DNA of 12,458 nucleotides. Origin: Gammaproteobacteria bacterium HGW-Gammaproteobacteria-14 (lineage in GTDB: Bacteria; Pseudomonadota; Gammaproteobacteria; Pseudomonadales; Alcanivoracaceae). The notes beneath the pieces were generated by a model. It saw nothing but the letters and a program-made list of their open reading frames with translations. It did not search any database and was not told the origin of the DNA. The stretch is taken from contig PGZG01000036.1 of NCBI GenBank assembly GCA_002840115.1, positions 1-12,458 of the forward strand, in the 5' to 3' direction. Shown in pieces: positions 6,121 to 12,458 of this stretch (position 1 is the stretch's first letter; each line of letters starts with the position of its first letter). Position numbers and translations under genes: made by a program.

Positions 6121-7467
6121 TCAGCTATTGCGCAGTTTTTTCTCAAGGTAGTGAATGTCGACACCGCCTTTGGCAAACGCCTTATCGCGAAAAATCTTGT
6201 CGCGGTGTAGTGGAATATTGGTTTTGATACCTTCCACTACGACTTCTTCCAGCGCATTACGCATGCGTGCAAAAGCGCTCTCGCGATCCGGCCCCCAGGT
6301 AATGATTTTCCCGATCAGGGAGTCATAGTAAGGCGGCACGGTGTAGCCCGAATAAATATGCGAGTCTACGCGCACGCCATTGCCGCCGGGCGCATGAAAA
6401 TAGCTTATTTTCCCCGGGCTTGGGGTGAAGCTGACGGGGTCTTCCGCATTCACTCGGACCTCGATGGCATGCCCTTGAAATAGCACGTCTTGCTGACGAA
6501 TGGCGAGGGGTTCGCCTCCAGCAATTAATAACTGCTGTTTAACAATATCCACGCCGGTGATCATTTCACTTACCGGGTGCTCTACCTGAACGCGAGTGTT
6601 CATTTCGATGAAATAGAAGTTGCCATCTTCGTAAAGAAACTCGAAGGTGCCAGCACCGCGATAATTAATATCCAGACAGGCTTTTACACAGCGTTCAGCA
6701 ACTTCATTTTTGATCTCTGGCGGAATGCCCGGAGCAGGGGCTTCTTCGACAACTTTCTGGTGACGGCGTTGCAGCGAGCAATCCCGGTCTCCCAGATGGA
6801 TGACATTGCCCTGACCATCCGCAAGTACTTGAATTTCGACATGTCGCGGATGCTGGAGAAATTTCTCCATATACACGGTGTCGTCACCAAAGGCGTTTTT
6901 GGCTTCCGAGCGAGTCAGGGTGATGGCGTTCAATAGTTGGTGCTCGCTTTCCACCACTCGCATACCGCGACCACCGCCACCGGCAGCGGCTTTAATAATC
7001 ACCGGGTAACCAATTTCCCTTCCCAGACGCAGTGCTTCATCAGCATTTTCCCCGACAGGGCCGCCGGAGCCGGGTACGGTAGGCACGCCGGCTTTTTTCA
7101 TGGCTTCAATAGCGGAGACCTTGTTGCCCATCAGGCGAATGGTTTCCGCTCGTGGACCAATAAAGGTAAAGCCGGAGCGTTCGACAATCTCAGCAAAATC
7201 GGCATTTTCTGCCAGGAAGCCATAGCCAGGATGAATGGCATCCGCATCAGTGACCTCGGCGGCGCTGATAATGGATGGAATATTAAGGTAAGACTGTGCC
7301 GACGGTGCAGGACCAATACAGACGGCTTCATCTGCGAGGCGTACGTGCATCAGGTCCCGATCCGCCTTTGAATAAACGGCAACGGTGCGAATGCCAAGCT
7401 CGCGGCAGGCGCGCATAATGCGTAGCGCAATTTCTCCGCGGTTAGCGATCAGAACTTTCTCAAGCAT
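6121..7467 (-). CDS. accC: Biotin carboxylase subunit of acetyl-CoA carboxylase
   Basis: AccC carboxylates the biotin on AccB with bicarbonate and ATP, the first half-reaction of malonyl-CoA synthesis. The 448 residues match E. coli (449) almost position for position. They include ANRGEIALRIMRA (8-20), HPGYGFLAEN (79-88), K116, K159, the ATP lid GGGGRG (163-168), H209 and E211, K238, E276, E288, N290, R292, E296 and R338. The last is the residue that activates biotin. All known catalytic and metal ligands are present. The ATG start at 7467 follows a GGGGGA ribosome site with a 13-base gap after accB, so the two are an operon and probably co-translated. A strong hairpin follows the stop. Confidence 0.98.
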   Translation of the reverse strand: MLEKVLIANRGEIALRIMRACRELGIRTVAVYSKADRDLMHVRLADEAVCIGPAPSAQSYLNIPSIISAAEVTDADAIHPGYGFLAENADFAEIVERSGFTFIGPRAETIRLMGNKVSAIEAMKKAGVPTVPGSGGPVGENADEALRLGREIGYPVIIKAAAGGGGRGMRVVESEHQLLNAITLTRSEAKNAFGDDTVYMEKFLQHPRHVEIQVLADGQGNVIHLGDRDCSLQRRHQKVVEEAPAPGIPPEIKNEVAERCVKACLDINYRGAGTFEFLYEDGNFYFIEMNTRVQVEHPVSEMITGVDIVKQQLLIAGGEPLAIRQQDVLFQGHAIEVRVNAEDPVSFTPSPGKISYFHAPGGNGVRVDSHIYSGYTVPPYYDSLIGKIITWGPDRESAFARMRNALEEVVVEGIKTNIPLHRDKIFRDKAFAKGGVDIHYLEKKLRNS

Positions 7468-7480
7468 TTTTATTCCCCCG

Positions 7481-7933
7481 TCAGACGATGCTGAACAGGG
7501 GCTGATCGAACTCTACCGGCTCACCGTTTTCCACCAGAATGGCTTCAATGGTGCCGGATTTATCGGCCTCAATCTGATTCATCATTTTCATTGCTTCAAC
7601 AATACACAGTACGTCGCCCGCCTTAACCTGTTTCCCGACTTCCACAAAAGAAGCGGCCTCTGGAGAGGGCGAGCGATAAAAAGTGCCGACCATCGGCGAG
7701 CGCACCACATGGCCTGCAGGCTTAGCTGTTTCGGCAGCAGCAGGGGCGCTGGGGGCGGCTGCCGGAGCTGGTGCAGGAGCTGCTGGGGGATAGTAAGCAT
7801 GCTGAGCCGGCATTGCGGATCCTGCGCGGTTACGACTGATGCGAACGGACTCTTCTCCTTCATGAATTTCCAGTTCATCGATGCCGGATTCTTCAAGCAA
7901 CTCAATCAGTTTTTTGACCTTGCGAATATCCAT
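7481..7933 (-). CDS. accB: Biotin carboxyl carrier protein of acetyl-CoA carboxylase
   Basis: AccB carries carboxybiotin between biotin carboxylase and the AccAD carboxyltransferase. Its 150 residues have the usual three parts. An N-terminal segment (1-35; MDIRKVKKLIELLEE) is known in E. coli to contact AccC and to take part in autoregulation. An Ala/Pro-rich linker spans about 49-72. The biotinyl domain covers about 75-150. The modified lysine is K116 in EAMKM. The protruding thumb, SPSPEAASF (88-96), is typical of bacterial AccB. The start is ATG 7933, with a GGAG site about 11 bases upstream. It follows aroQ by 61 bases without a visible terminator, so aroQ-accB-accC is likely one transcript. 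Confidence 0.97.
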   Translation of the reverse strand: MDIRKVKKLIELLEESGIDELEIHEGEESVRISRNRAGSAMPAQHAYYPPAAPAPAPAAAPSAPAAAETAKPAGHVVRSPMVGTFYRSPSPEAASFVEVGKQVKAGDVLCIVEAMKMMNQIEADKSGTIEAILVENGEPVEFDQPLFSIV

Positions 7934-7994
7934 TGTGGTGATGTCTCCGTATGCAATTCAGTTGGTTGATCGTTAAATATCCGGTTTAAGACGC

Positions 7995-8444
7995 TCAATG
8001 GGGTGGCTGTTCAGCTCTCTGGATGGCAGCTTCCAGCGCCAGCCGATAGCCGTGGGCTCCCAGTCCGGCAATAACCCCTTCGGCAATGTCTGAAAAATAG
8101 GAGTGATGACGAAAACTTTCCCGGCGATACACATTGGAAAGGTGTACTTCGATAAAAGGAATCGCTACGGCCAGCAGCGCATCTCGTAAAGCCACGCTGG
8201 TATGGGTAAAGGCGGCGGGATTGAAAATAATGAAATCAATGCCCTCTCTGCGGGCCTCCTGAATGCGATCCACCAGCTCATATTCGGCGTTGCTTTGCAG
8301 GGTGAGCAGGTGGTGGCCGCGGCCGGTGGCGACATCCTGCAGTTCGCGGTTGATGTCATCCAGGGTCAGATGGCCATAGGTTGCTGGCTCCCGGCTACCG
8401 AGAAGGTTGAGGTTGGGGCCATGGAGGACGAGAAAAGTGGCCAA
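7995..8444 (-). CDS. aroQ: 3-dehydroquinate dehydratase, type II
   Basis: AroQ removes water from 3-dehydroquinate in the shikimate pathway and works as a dodecamer. The 149 residues are typical. Motifs: HGPNLNLLGSREPATYG (8-24) with the mobile-lid R18 and catalytic Y23, NPAAFTHTS (75-83), and EVHLSNV (99-105) with H101. The start codon is TTG at 8444-8442. No ATG or GTG start would keep the conserved first strand (MATFLVLHGPN), and an AGGAG site lies seven bases upstream. The gene is upstream of accBC, as in Pseudomonas. The protein is not related to the type I enzyme AroD. An inverted repeat sits in the leader region. Confidence 0.95.
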   Translation of the reverse strand: MATFLVLHGPNLNLLGSREPATYGHLTLDDINRELQDVATGRGHHLLTLQSNAEYELVDRIQEARREGIDFIIFNPAAFTHTSVALRDALLAVAIPFIEVHLSNVYRRESFRHHSYFSDIAEGVIAGLGAHGYRLALEAAIQRAEQPPH

Positions 8445-8451
8445 AGCGGCT

Positions 8452-8456
8452 CTCCT
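8452..8456 (-). promoter_or_regulatory. Ribosome binding site that fixes the TTG start of aroQ
   Basis: AGGAG on the minus strand, seven bases before the TTG at 8444. It is one of the best-matching ribosome sites in the window, which supports initiation at a rare codon. Confidence 0.75.
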
Positions 8457-8463
8457 GACTGAA

Positions 8464-8487
8464 AAGTTCGTTAAATGCAGTGAACTT
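8464..8487. repeat. Inverted repeat in the dsbD-aroQ intergenic region
   Basis: AAGTTC (8464-8469) and GAACTT (8482-8487) form a perfect 6+6 dyad with a 12-base AT-rich spacer, 20 bases upstream of the aroQ start. Its spacing would suit a dimeric regulator or a leader hairpin. I see no clear -35/-10 pair in the 141-base gap: the best, TTTAAT and TAGACT further upstream, is poor. The rest of the gap shows no intrinsic terminator for dsbD. Confidence 0.35.
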
Positions 8488-8585
8488 CCTTGAAAAGGGC
8501 ATTCCCATAAGGCGCCATGTTCATGACTGGGGAGTCTAGGGGGAATTTCAGTCAGATTAAAGGGTTTTACAATACTGGTTACAAA

Positions 8586-10430
8586 TCACAGCCTGTTCGA
8601 TGCAGATACCTTCGTATTCAGGTGAGAAATAAAGGACTCTGGTCCCATTTCCCCGAGGATCCGCGAGCCGTCGACTTCGTTGCCGTTACTGTCCAGAAAA
8701 ATCAGGCAGGGAAGGCCGATAATGCCAAAGCGCTGCATGATGCCTTGGTTATCGCGGTTGATCGCAGTGATATCGGCCTTGATCAGCCGGTAGTTGTTGG
8801 TTGCCATGGCGGCGAGTACATCCGGCTGGTTCAGAGTTTTCTCCTCCAGCACTTTGCAAGCTACACACCAGTCGGCATAGAAGTCGATCAACACCGGCTG
8901 GCCGTCACGGCGAGCTTGATCCAGTTGCTGTTGCAAAGCTTCAGAGCCGATGATTGTGGTCCAGGCGCTGCCTTGAGCAGGCTGATCGACGCCGGTATCG
9001 ATAGTCATGACGTTGGGGCGTTCTAGAGGTTGCCAGGGGTCAGTACCTCCACCCGCAGCGCCCACCACCATGATTGCGCCATAGAGCGCCATGATCAGGG
9101 CGAGGCTGCGTTTCAGGCGAGACTCGCCGACCTTGACCGGTTCCAGCGCTCCGAGCCAGATGCCGTAGGTTGCCAGTAGCAAGCCGTAAAGAGCCAGTGT
9201 CAGGCTGTCGTTGACGATGCGATCCAGCAACCAGATGGCAACTCCCAGCATGACTACGCCGAAGAAGCGCGTCACATCTTCCATCCAGGCCCCGGCGCGG
9301 GGTAACAAATGGCCGCCGCCGGTACCGGCAATAATCAGCGGTACTCCCATGCCGATAGACAGGGCAAACAGGCTCAGGGCACCAGTTGCCGCATCACCAC
9401 TGGCGGCAACGTATACCAGCGCCCCGGCCAGAATCGGAGTGACGCAGGGGGAGACCACCAGCGCGGAAATCGCTCCCAGAAGACCAGCGCCCCAGAGGGA
9501 GCCGCCGCGACGACCATCGCCAAGCATGTTCAGGCGGTTGCGCAGACTAGCGGGCAGTTGCAGCTCATAAAGGCCAAACATGGCCAAGGCGAGTATCACA
9601 AAAACGGCGGTTGAGATGATGATTGCAGAGGGTTGCTGGAGCATGTATTGCAGGTTCATGCTGGCTCCGAACAATGCCACTAACAGCCCTGCTACGGTGT
9701 AGGGAATGGCGACGCCGAGGACATAGGCGCTACTGAGAAAGAAGCCTTTTGAGGCGCTGGGATTGCCAGCGCCGGCAATAATGCCGGATAAAATCGGGAT
9801 CATTGGAAAGACGCAGGGAGTAAATGCCAGCAGCAATCCGCCAACGAAAAACAGCAGCAGCACCCGGGCAAGTCCCTGAGAGCTCATCCAGTCACTGAAT
9901 GCGTTGACGTTATCGGAGCGCAGTGTGGCAACGAATCCGCCGCTGCCGGAAGCGCTGATACTGGCGCTGACTTCGGGTACAAACGTCAGTGGGATGCGGG
10001 CGGTTTGCGGGGTATAGCAGAGAATATCTTCGAGACAGCCCTGATGGTCCACTTCCAGTATGGTCGCTACCAGCGGGATGCTATCGAGGTGGACGGTGAA
10101 TTCAAGTTCGTCGTAATAAACCTCCACATTCCCGAAAATCTCATCCACCTTTGGCTTGCCCGCCGGAGGCTGCCAATCCGAAAAGTCGTTTAGCAGGTTC
10201 CCGTTAGTATCCAGCAGTCGTAAACCGAGACTATGCTGATAGAGGTAGACTTCTGGCCAGAGGGCAATGAGTACCCGGATTTTCTGTTCATCCGGCTCTG
10301 CAAAGGCGCTTACAACCATCGCTTCCGAGGCTGGAGGAATATCATCCTGTGAGCTGGAAAAGGTATAGGCCACTGTCGGGACACTGACGGTCAGGGTCAG
10401 TAGAAGCGCCAGATGTCGAAACAGGGTCAT
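8586..10430 (-). CDS. dsbD: Thiol:disulfide interchange protein DsbD
   Basis: DsbD passes electrons from cytoplasmic thioredoxin across the inner membrane to periplasmic DsbC, DsbG and cytochrome c maturation proteins. The 614 residues carry all three modules. A signal peptide (1 to about 22) is followed by the periplasmic alpha domain, with the pair C132-x5-C138. The beta domain (about 186-460) has roughly eight membrane helices and the pair C206 (AFTPCVFP) and C329 (SPCVTP). The C-terminal thioredoxin-like gamma domain has C522-VA-C525. The start is ATG 10430, with a GGAG site six bases upstream. A longer frame from a TTG at 10493 would bury the signal peptide and is rejected. An extra cysteine, C575, directly follows the expected cis-proline P574, where Thr is usual in the family. 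The gene is divergent from DUF2333 and lies 141 bases upstream of aroQ. Confidence 0.96.
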   Translation of the reverse strand: MTLFRHLALLLTLTVSVPTVAYTFSSSQDDIPPASEAMVVSAFAEPDEQKIRVLIALWPEVYLYQHSLGLRLLDTNGNLLNDFSDWQPPAGKPKVDEIFGNVEVYYDELEFTVHLDSIPLVATILEVDHQGCLEDILCYTPQTARIPLTFVPEVSASISASGSGGFVATLRSDNVNAFSDWMSSQGLARVLLLFFVGGLLLAFTPCVFPMIPILSGIIAGAGNPSASKGFFLSSAYVLGVAIPYTVAGLLVALFGASMNLQYMLQQPSAIIISTAVFVILALAMFGLYELQLPASLRNRLNMLGDGRRGGSLWGAGLLGAISALVVSPCVTPILAGALVYVAASGDAATGALSLFALSIGMGVPLIIAGTGGGHLLPRAGAWMEDVTRFFGVVMLGVAIWLLDRIVNDSLTLALYGLLLATYGIWLGALEPVKVGESRLKRSLALIMALYGAIMVVGAAGGGTDPWQPLERPNVMTIDTGVDQPAQGSAWTTIIGSEALQQQLDQARRDGQPVLIDFYADWCVACKVLEEKTLNQPDVLAAMATNNYRLIKADITAINRDNQGIMQRFGIIGLPCLIFLDSNGNEVDGSRILGEMGPESFISHLNTKVSASNRL

Positions 10431-10523
10431 ACCGTTCTCCGGGGATGCTTGCCAGCAGCTCCCTGAAGACATTCCGTCGTCGCAGGGGTTCAATGGTTCT
10501 GAGGTGCTTCATTTCAAGGGCTA

Positions 10524-10542
10524 TTGTCACCCGCCGTGACAA
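10524..10542. promoter_or_regulatory. Perfect palindrome, candidate operator between dsbD and the DUF2333 gene
   Basis: TTGTCAC and GTGACAA flank the five bases CCGCC (10531-10535), giving a perfect 7+5+7 dyad. The centre lies 103 bases from the dsbD ATG and about 52 bases upstream of the likely transcription start of the plus-strand gene. That position fits an activator or repressor of either gene. I cannot assign it to a known regulator. The rest of the 185-base gap holds the DUF2333 promoter and a possible -35 element (TTGAAA) for dsbD without a convincing -10. Confidence 0.5.
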
Positions 10543-10569
10543 GTGATGCAAAATGGGATGGTGGTGGTC

Positions 10570-10578
10570 TGTTATAGT
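10570..10578 (+). promoter_or_regulatory. Extended -10 promoter of the DUF2333 gene
   Basis: TGT followed by TATAGT gives the extended form TGnTATAAT with one mismatch. No good -35 lies 16-18 bases upstream. Transcription would begin near 10585, giving a leader of about 31 bases to the ATG at 10616. The lack of a -35 and the palindrome just upstream suggest control by a bound protein. Confidence 0.45.
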
Positions 10579-10615
10579 GATTGCCAGAGAGTATTGGCGT
10601 GAAGGATGTGAGCGC

Positions 10616-11596
10616 ATGAAGTTGCCGGAAAATATGAGTGAAGCGGTAGGTGATCGTCTGCTGGATCCGGGCAATAACCGGTGGTGGCGGGCGGGCGGGA
10701 TTACCCTGATGCTGTTGTTACTGCTGGATATCCTGCTGGGCTGGTACTGGAGTCGGGAGCCGTCGGTCAGGCCAGTGCTGCCCGCTGCGGCTGCGGTGAC
10801 GGGGAGTACAACCACCGAGGCGCTGATTCAGGTGGCGGAAACCTTGCTGGATAAGCCCGGTGGCTATCTGAGCAATGACATTCTTCCGCACCGCCTGTGG
10901 CTCGATAATATGCCTAACTGGGAGTTCGGTGTTCTGGTGCAGGTTCGGGACATGACCCGTGTGATGCGCCGTGACATGAGCCGCTCGCAATCGCAGAGCG
11001 AAGATGATCGGGATCTGATGCGGGCAGAGCCGCAGTTCAATTTTGATAATAAAAGCTGGGCGATACCTGCCACTGAGCGGGAGTATCGGCGTGGTATTGA
11101 TGCGTTGAAGCGGTATCAGGATCGACTGCAAAATGGTGAGGCCCGGTTCTTTGCCCGTGCTGATAATCTCAATTACTGGTTGGGCGATGTTCATAATCGT
11201 CTAGGGGCCATGTCCCAGCAACTGAGTCAGAGTGTCGGTCGTGATCTGTTGTCAGCTAATGGTGCTGCCGGTGCTGTTGAGCAGCGTGCGAAAACACCCT
11301 GGATGAAAATTGATGATGTTTTTTATGAGGCCCGTGGTGGCTGTTGGGCGTTAATTCATTTGCTGAAAGCGGCAGAGCATGACTTTGCGGATGTACTGGC
11401 AAAGAAAAATGCATTGATCAGCTTTCGGCAGGTGATTCAGGAGTTGGAGGCAACACAGGAAACTGTCTGGAGCCCGATGATTCTCAATGGCTCCGGGTTT
11501 GGTGTGTTGGCGAATCATTCGCTGGTAATGGCCAACTATATTTCCCGCGCCAATGCGGCGTTGCTGGATCTGCGACAGTTGCTGTCACAGGGATAA
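10616..11596 (+). CDS. DUF2333 family inner-membrane protein, function unknown
   Basis: This 326-residue protein has one membrane helix near the N-terminus (about 26-44, LMLLLLLDILLGW). The remainder (45-326) is a soluble domain, probably periplasmic. Characteristic family stretches are GGYLSND, LWLDNMPNWEFGVLVQVRDM, SRSQSQSEDDRDL, FNFDNKSWAIPATEREYR and, near the C-terminus, the region with KIDDVFYEARGGCWAL. The second half is helix-rich. I know the family only as conserved in gammaproteobacteria, without an assigned activity. I start at ATG 10616, with an AAGGA site nine bases upstream, not at ATG 10553, which lies upstream of the extended -10 and lacks a ribosome site. The gene stands alone on the plus strand, divergent from dsbD and convergent with ppa, and ends at a strong bidirectional terminator. 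Confidence 0.85.
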   Translation: MKLPENMSEAVGDRLLDPGNNRWWRAGGITLMLLLLLDILLGWYWSREPSVRPVLPAAAAVTGSTTTEALIQVAETLLDKPGGYLSNDILPHRLWLDNMPNWEFGVLVQVRDMTRVMRRDMSRSQSQSEDDRDLMRAEPQFNFDNKSWAIPATEREYRRGIDALKRYQDRLQNGEARFFARADNLNYWLGDVHNRLGAMSQQLSQSVGRDLLSANGAAGAVEQRAKTPWMKIDDVFYEARGGCWALIHLLKAAEHDFADVLAKKNALISFRQVIQELEATQETVWSPMILNGSGFGVLANHSLVMANYISRANAALLDLRQLLSQG

Positions 11597-11610
11597 TTGG
11601 CGAGCGGTTA

Positions 11611-11656
11611 CGCACCATGAAAAAGCCCCGGATTTCCGGGGATTTTTCATGGTGCG
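11611..11656. terminator. Bidirectional terminator between the DUF2333 gene and ppa
   Basis: The arms 11611-11631 and 11636-11656 are reverse complements except for one mismatch (11625/11642), around a 4-base loop. The core is CCCCGG/CCGGGG. Five A on one side and five T on the other give a U-tract to transcripts from both directions. The outer arms CGCACCATG/CATGGTGCG make it unusually long for a terminator. It lies 15 bases after the DUF2333 stop and 17 after the ppa stop. Confidence 0.92.
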
Positions 11657-11672
11657 TCTAACTGAAATGCGC

Positions 11673-12203
11673 TTAGCCTTTGTTGTAGGCTTCGGCGGAT
11701 TTCATGATTTCTGCTTTGGCGGCGGCGGCGTTGTCCCAGCCGTCGACCTTGACCCATTTGCCCGGCTCAAGATCCTTGTAGTTCTCAAAGAAGTGCTCGA
11801 TCTGCTTGGTCAGTAGCTCTGGCAGGTCGCTGACTTCCTTGATGTTGTGGTACAGGGCGCACAGCTTGTCATGGGGAACCGCAATCAGTTTGGCGTCCTG
11901 ACCGGCTTCATCGCTCATGTTCAGAATGCCAATCGGGCGGGCACGCACAACAGCACCGGGGACTACCGGATAGGGGGTGACTACCAGCACATCCAGAGGG
12001 TCGCCATCTTCAGACAGGGTGTGCGGGATATAGCCGTAGTTTGCCGGGTAGAACATCGGCGTGGCCATAAAGCGATCAACGAAAACCGCATGGCTCTCTT
12101 TGTCGATCTCGTATTTGATCGGTGAGCTGTTTGCGGGAATTTCAATGACTACGTAAATGTCGTCAGGCAGAGATTTGCCCGCCGGAACCTTGTCGAAATC
12201 CAT
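11673..12203 (-). CDS. ppa: Inorganic pyrophosphatase, family I
   Basis: Ppa hydrolyses pyrophosphate to phosphate in the cytoplasm and so drives DNA, RNA and aminoacyl-tRNA synthesis forward. The 176 residues equal the E. coli length. The active-site residues are all present (numbered with Met as 1): E21, K30, E32, R44, Y56, the signature EDGDPLDVLVV (65-75) with D66, D68 and D71, then D98, D103, K105, Y142 and K143. The ATG at 12203 has an AAGGA site six bases upstream. The gene has its own promoter at 12239-12247 and ends at the shared bidirectional terminator, so it is monocistronic. Confidence 0.98.
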   Translation of the reverse strand: MDFDKVPAGKSLPDDIYVVIEIPANSSPIKYEIDKESHAVFVDRFMATPMFYPANYGYIPHTLSEDGDPLDVLVVTPYPVVPGAVVRARPIGILNMSDEAGQDAKLIAVPHDKLCALYHNIKEVSDLPELLTKQIEHFFENYKDLEPGKWVKVDGWDNAAAAKAEIMKSAEAYNKG

Positions 12204-12238
12204 GATATATCCTTTGCCGGAGGTTGCTGGGGGCGCGG

Positions 12239-12247
12239 ATTATAGCA
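12239..12247 (-). promoter_or_regulatory. Extended -10 promoter of ppa
   Basis: On the minus strand TGC precedes a perfect TATAAT (plus 12239-12244), the extended -10 form. No good -35 is visible at 16-18 bases. The bases after the -10 are very GC-rich (CCGCGCCCCC), as in promoters sensitive to growth rate. The transcript would start near 12232 and have a leader of about 28 bases. Confidence 0.7.
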
Positions 12248-12287
12248 ATGGCAGGGCAGCAGAGGCCACTTCGCTGATGTTGTTTGT

Positions 12288-12315
12288 CCGACCATGCCGA
12301 TAGCGGCATGGTCGG
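12288..12315. other. Perfect 12-bp dyad between the rhodanese gene and ppa
   Basis: CCGACCATGCCG (12288-12299) and CGGCATGGTCGG (12304-12315) are exact reverse complements around a 4-base loop. It lies 15 bases after the rhodanese stop, where a terminator is expected. The minus strand after it reads ACAAACAACA, so there is no U-tract. It may be a terminator of the U-poor kind or a 3'-end stability hairpin. Confidence 0.6.
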
Positions 12316-12330
12316 GAAGTGGCAGTAAGC

Positions 12331-12458
12331 TTACTTCTGGACCGGGTGGCCACCAGCTTGCCAGCCCGGGAAGTCGCCTTCCAGTAGCTGAATATTACGG
12401 AAACCCGCATTCTCCAGCACGGTGGCGGCCTCAGCGGAGCGGCGACCGGTGCGGCAAT
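12331..12458 (-). CDS. Rhodanese-like domain protein, C-terminal 41 residues; runs off the right edge
   Basis: The visible part begins at the rhodanese active-site loop CRTGRR (Cys codon at 12454-12456). This loop carries the persulfide in sulfurtransferases, and its C-x2-G-x-R pattern is intact. The usual final strand and helix follow: AATVLENAGFRNIQLLEGDFPGW, written here in its two parts AATVLENAGF and RNIQLLEGDFPGW. After GGHPVQK comes TAA at 12331-12333. The end of the chain soon after the GW motif shows either a single-domain protein or the last domain of a larger one. The N-terminal part and start are outside the window. It is transcribed in the same direction as ppa but separated by a strong dyad and the ppa promoter. 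Confidence 0.85.
   Translation of the reverse strand, partial: CRTGRRSAEAATVLENAGFRNIQLLEGDFPGWQAGGHPVQK

Noticed and set aside
7385..7969. 194-residue open frame on the plus strand opposite accC/accB
   Set aside because: It is antisense to accB and the start of accC, whose residues match known proteins throughout. It has no ribosome site and no recognisable domain.
10431..10493. N-terminal extension of DsbD from a TTG start
   Set aside because: It would place 21 non-hydrophobic residues before the signal peptide. The ATG at 10430 has a well-spaced GGAG site.
10342..10815. 157-residue minus-strand frame spanning the dsbD/DUF2333 gap
   Set aside because: It overlaps the dsbD start, both promoters and the palindrome. 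Its sequence is low-complexity and unlike a known protein.
10718..11194. 158-residue minus-strand frame opposite the DUF2333 gene
   Set aside because: Antisense to the best-conserved part of DUF2333; no ribosome site.
1..12458. Search for mobile elements, phage genes, CRISPR, toxin-antitoxin or defence genes, tRNA or rRNA
   Set aside because: All of the long conserved frames are accounted for by housekeeping genes in a known order. No terminal repeats, repeat-spacer arrays or RNA-gene signatures were seen. I found no new multi-gene system here.

Overview
The window is a stretch of bacterial housekeeping chromosome from a gammaproteobacterium. Gene content and order (dsbD, aroQ, accB, accC, prmA, a zinc-ribbon/DUF3426 gene, dusB, fis, purH, purD) match the arrangement known from Pseudomonas and related marine gammaproteobacteria. 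The divergent neighbour is a DUF2333 protein, a family found in the same group. Codon use looks even and moderately GC-rich throughout. I see no insertion sequence, phage gene, tRNA, rRNA or CRISPR array. A marine Pseudomonadales/Cellvibrionales-type organism is my inference; the genus cannot be named from the sequence.

Layout, read in the direction of transcription of the minus strand (right to left). At the right edge is the end of a rhodanese-domain gene, then ppa (inorganic pyrophosphatase) with its own extended -10 promoter. Next comes DUF2333 on the plus strand, converging on ppa at a near-perfect bidirectional terminator and diverging from dsbD. The dsbD/DUF2333 intergenic region carries a perfect 7+5+7 palindrome that looks like an operator. 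Then follow dsbD (thiol-disulfide relay to the periplasm), aroQ (shikimate pathway), accB-accC (biotin carboxyl carrier and biotin carboxylase of acetyl-CoA carboxylase), prmA (ribosomal protein L11 methyltransferase), a membrane zinc-ribbon/DUF3426 protein of unknown role, dusB-fis (tRNA dihydrouridine synthase and nucleoid protein, 4-bp overlap), and purH-purD (last steps of IMP synthesis plus glycinamide ribonucleotide synthesis). purD runs off the left edge.

Together these genes serve growth-linked functions: fatty-acid, aromatic and purine precursors, translation-apparatus modification, the growth-phase regulator Fis, and pyrophosphate removal. No gap between genes exceeds about 185 bases, so no long empty stretch needs explaining.

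Several starts differ from the longest open frame. aroQ very probably starts at TTG and purD at GTG. dusB, prmA, dsbD and DUF2333 start inside their longest frames. I did not find a convincing new multi-gene system. The most interesting leads are small: the dsbD/DUF2333 palindrome, a cluster of homopolymer runs in the zinc-ribbon gene where slippage would release a soluble form, a terminator placed so close to purH that it may act as an attenuator, several strong hairpins without U-tracts at gene ends, and an extra cysteine beside the cis-proline of DsbD.
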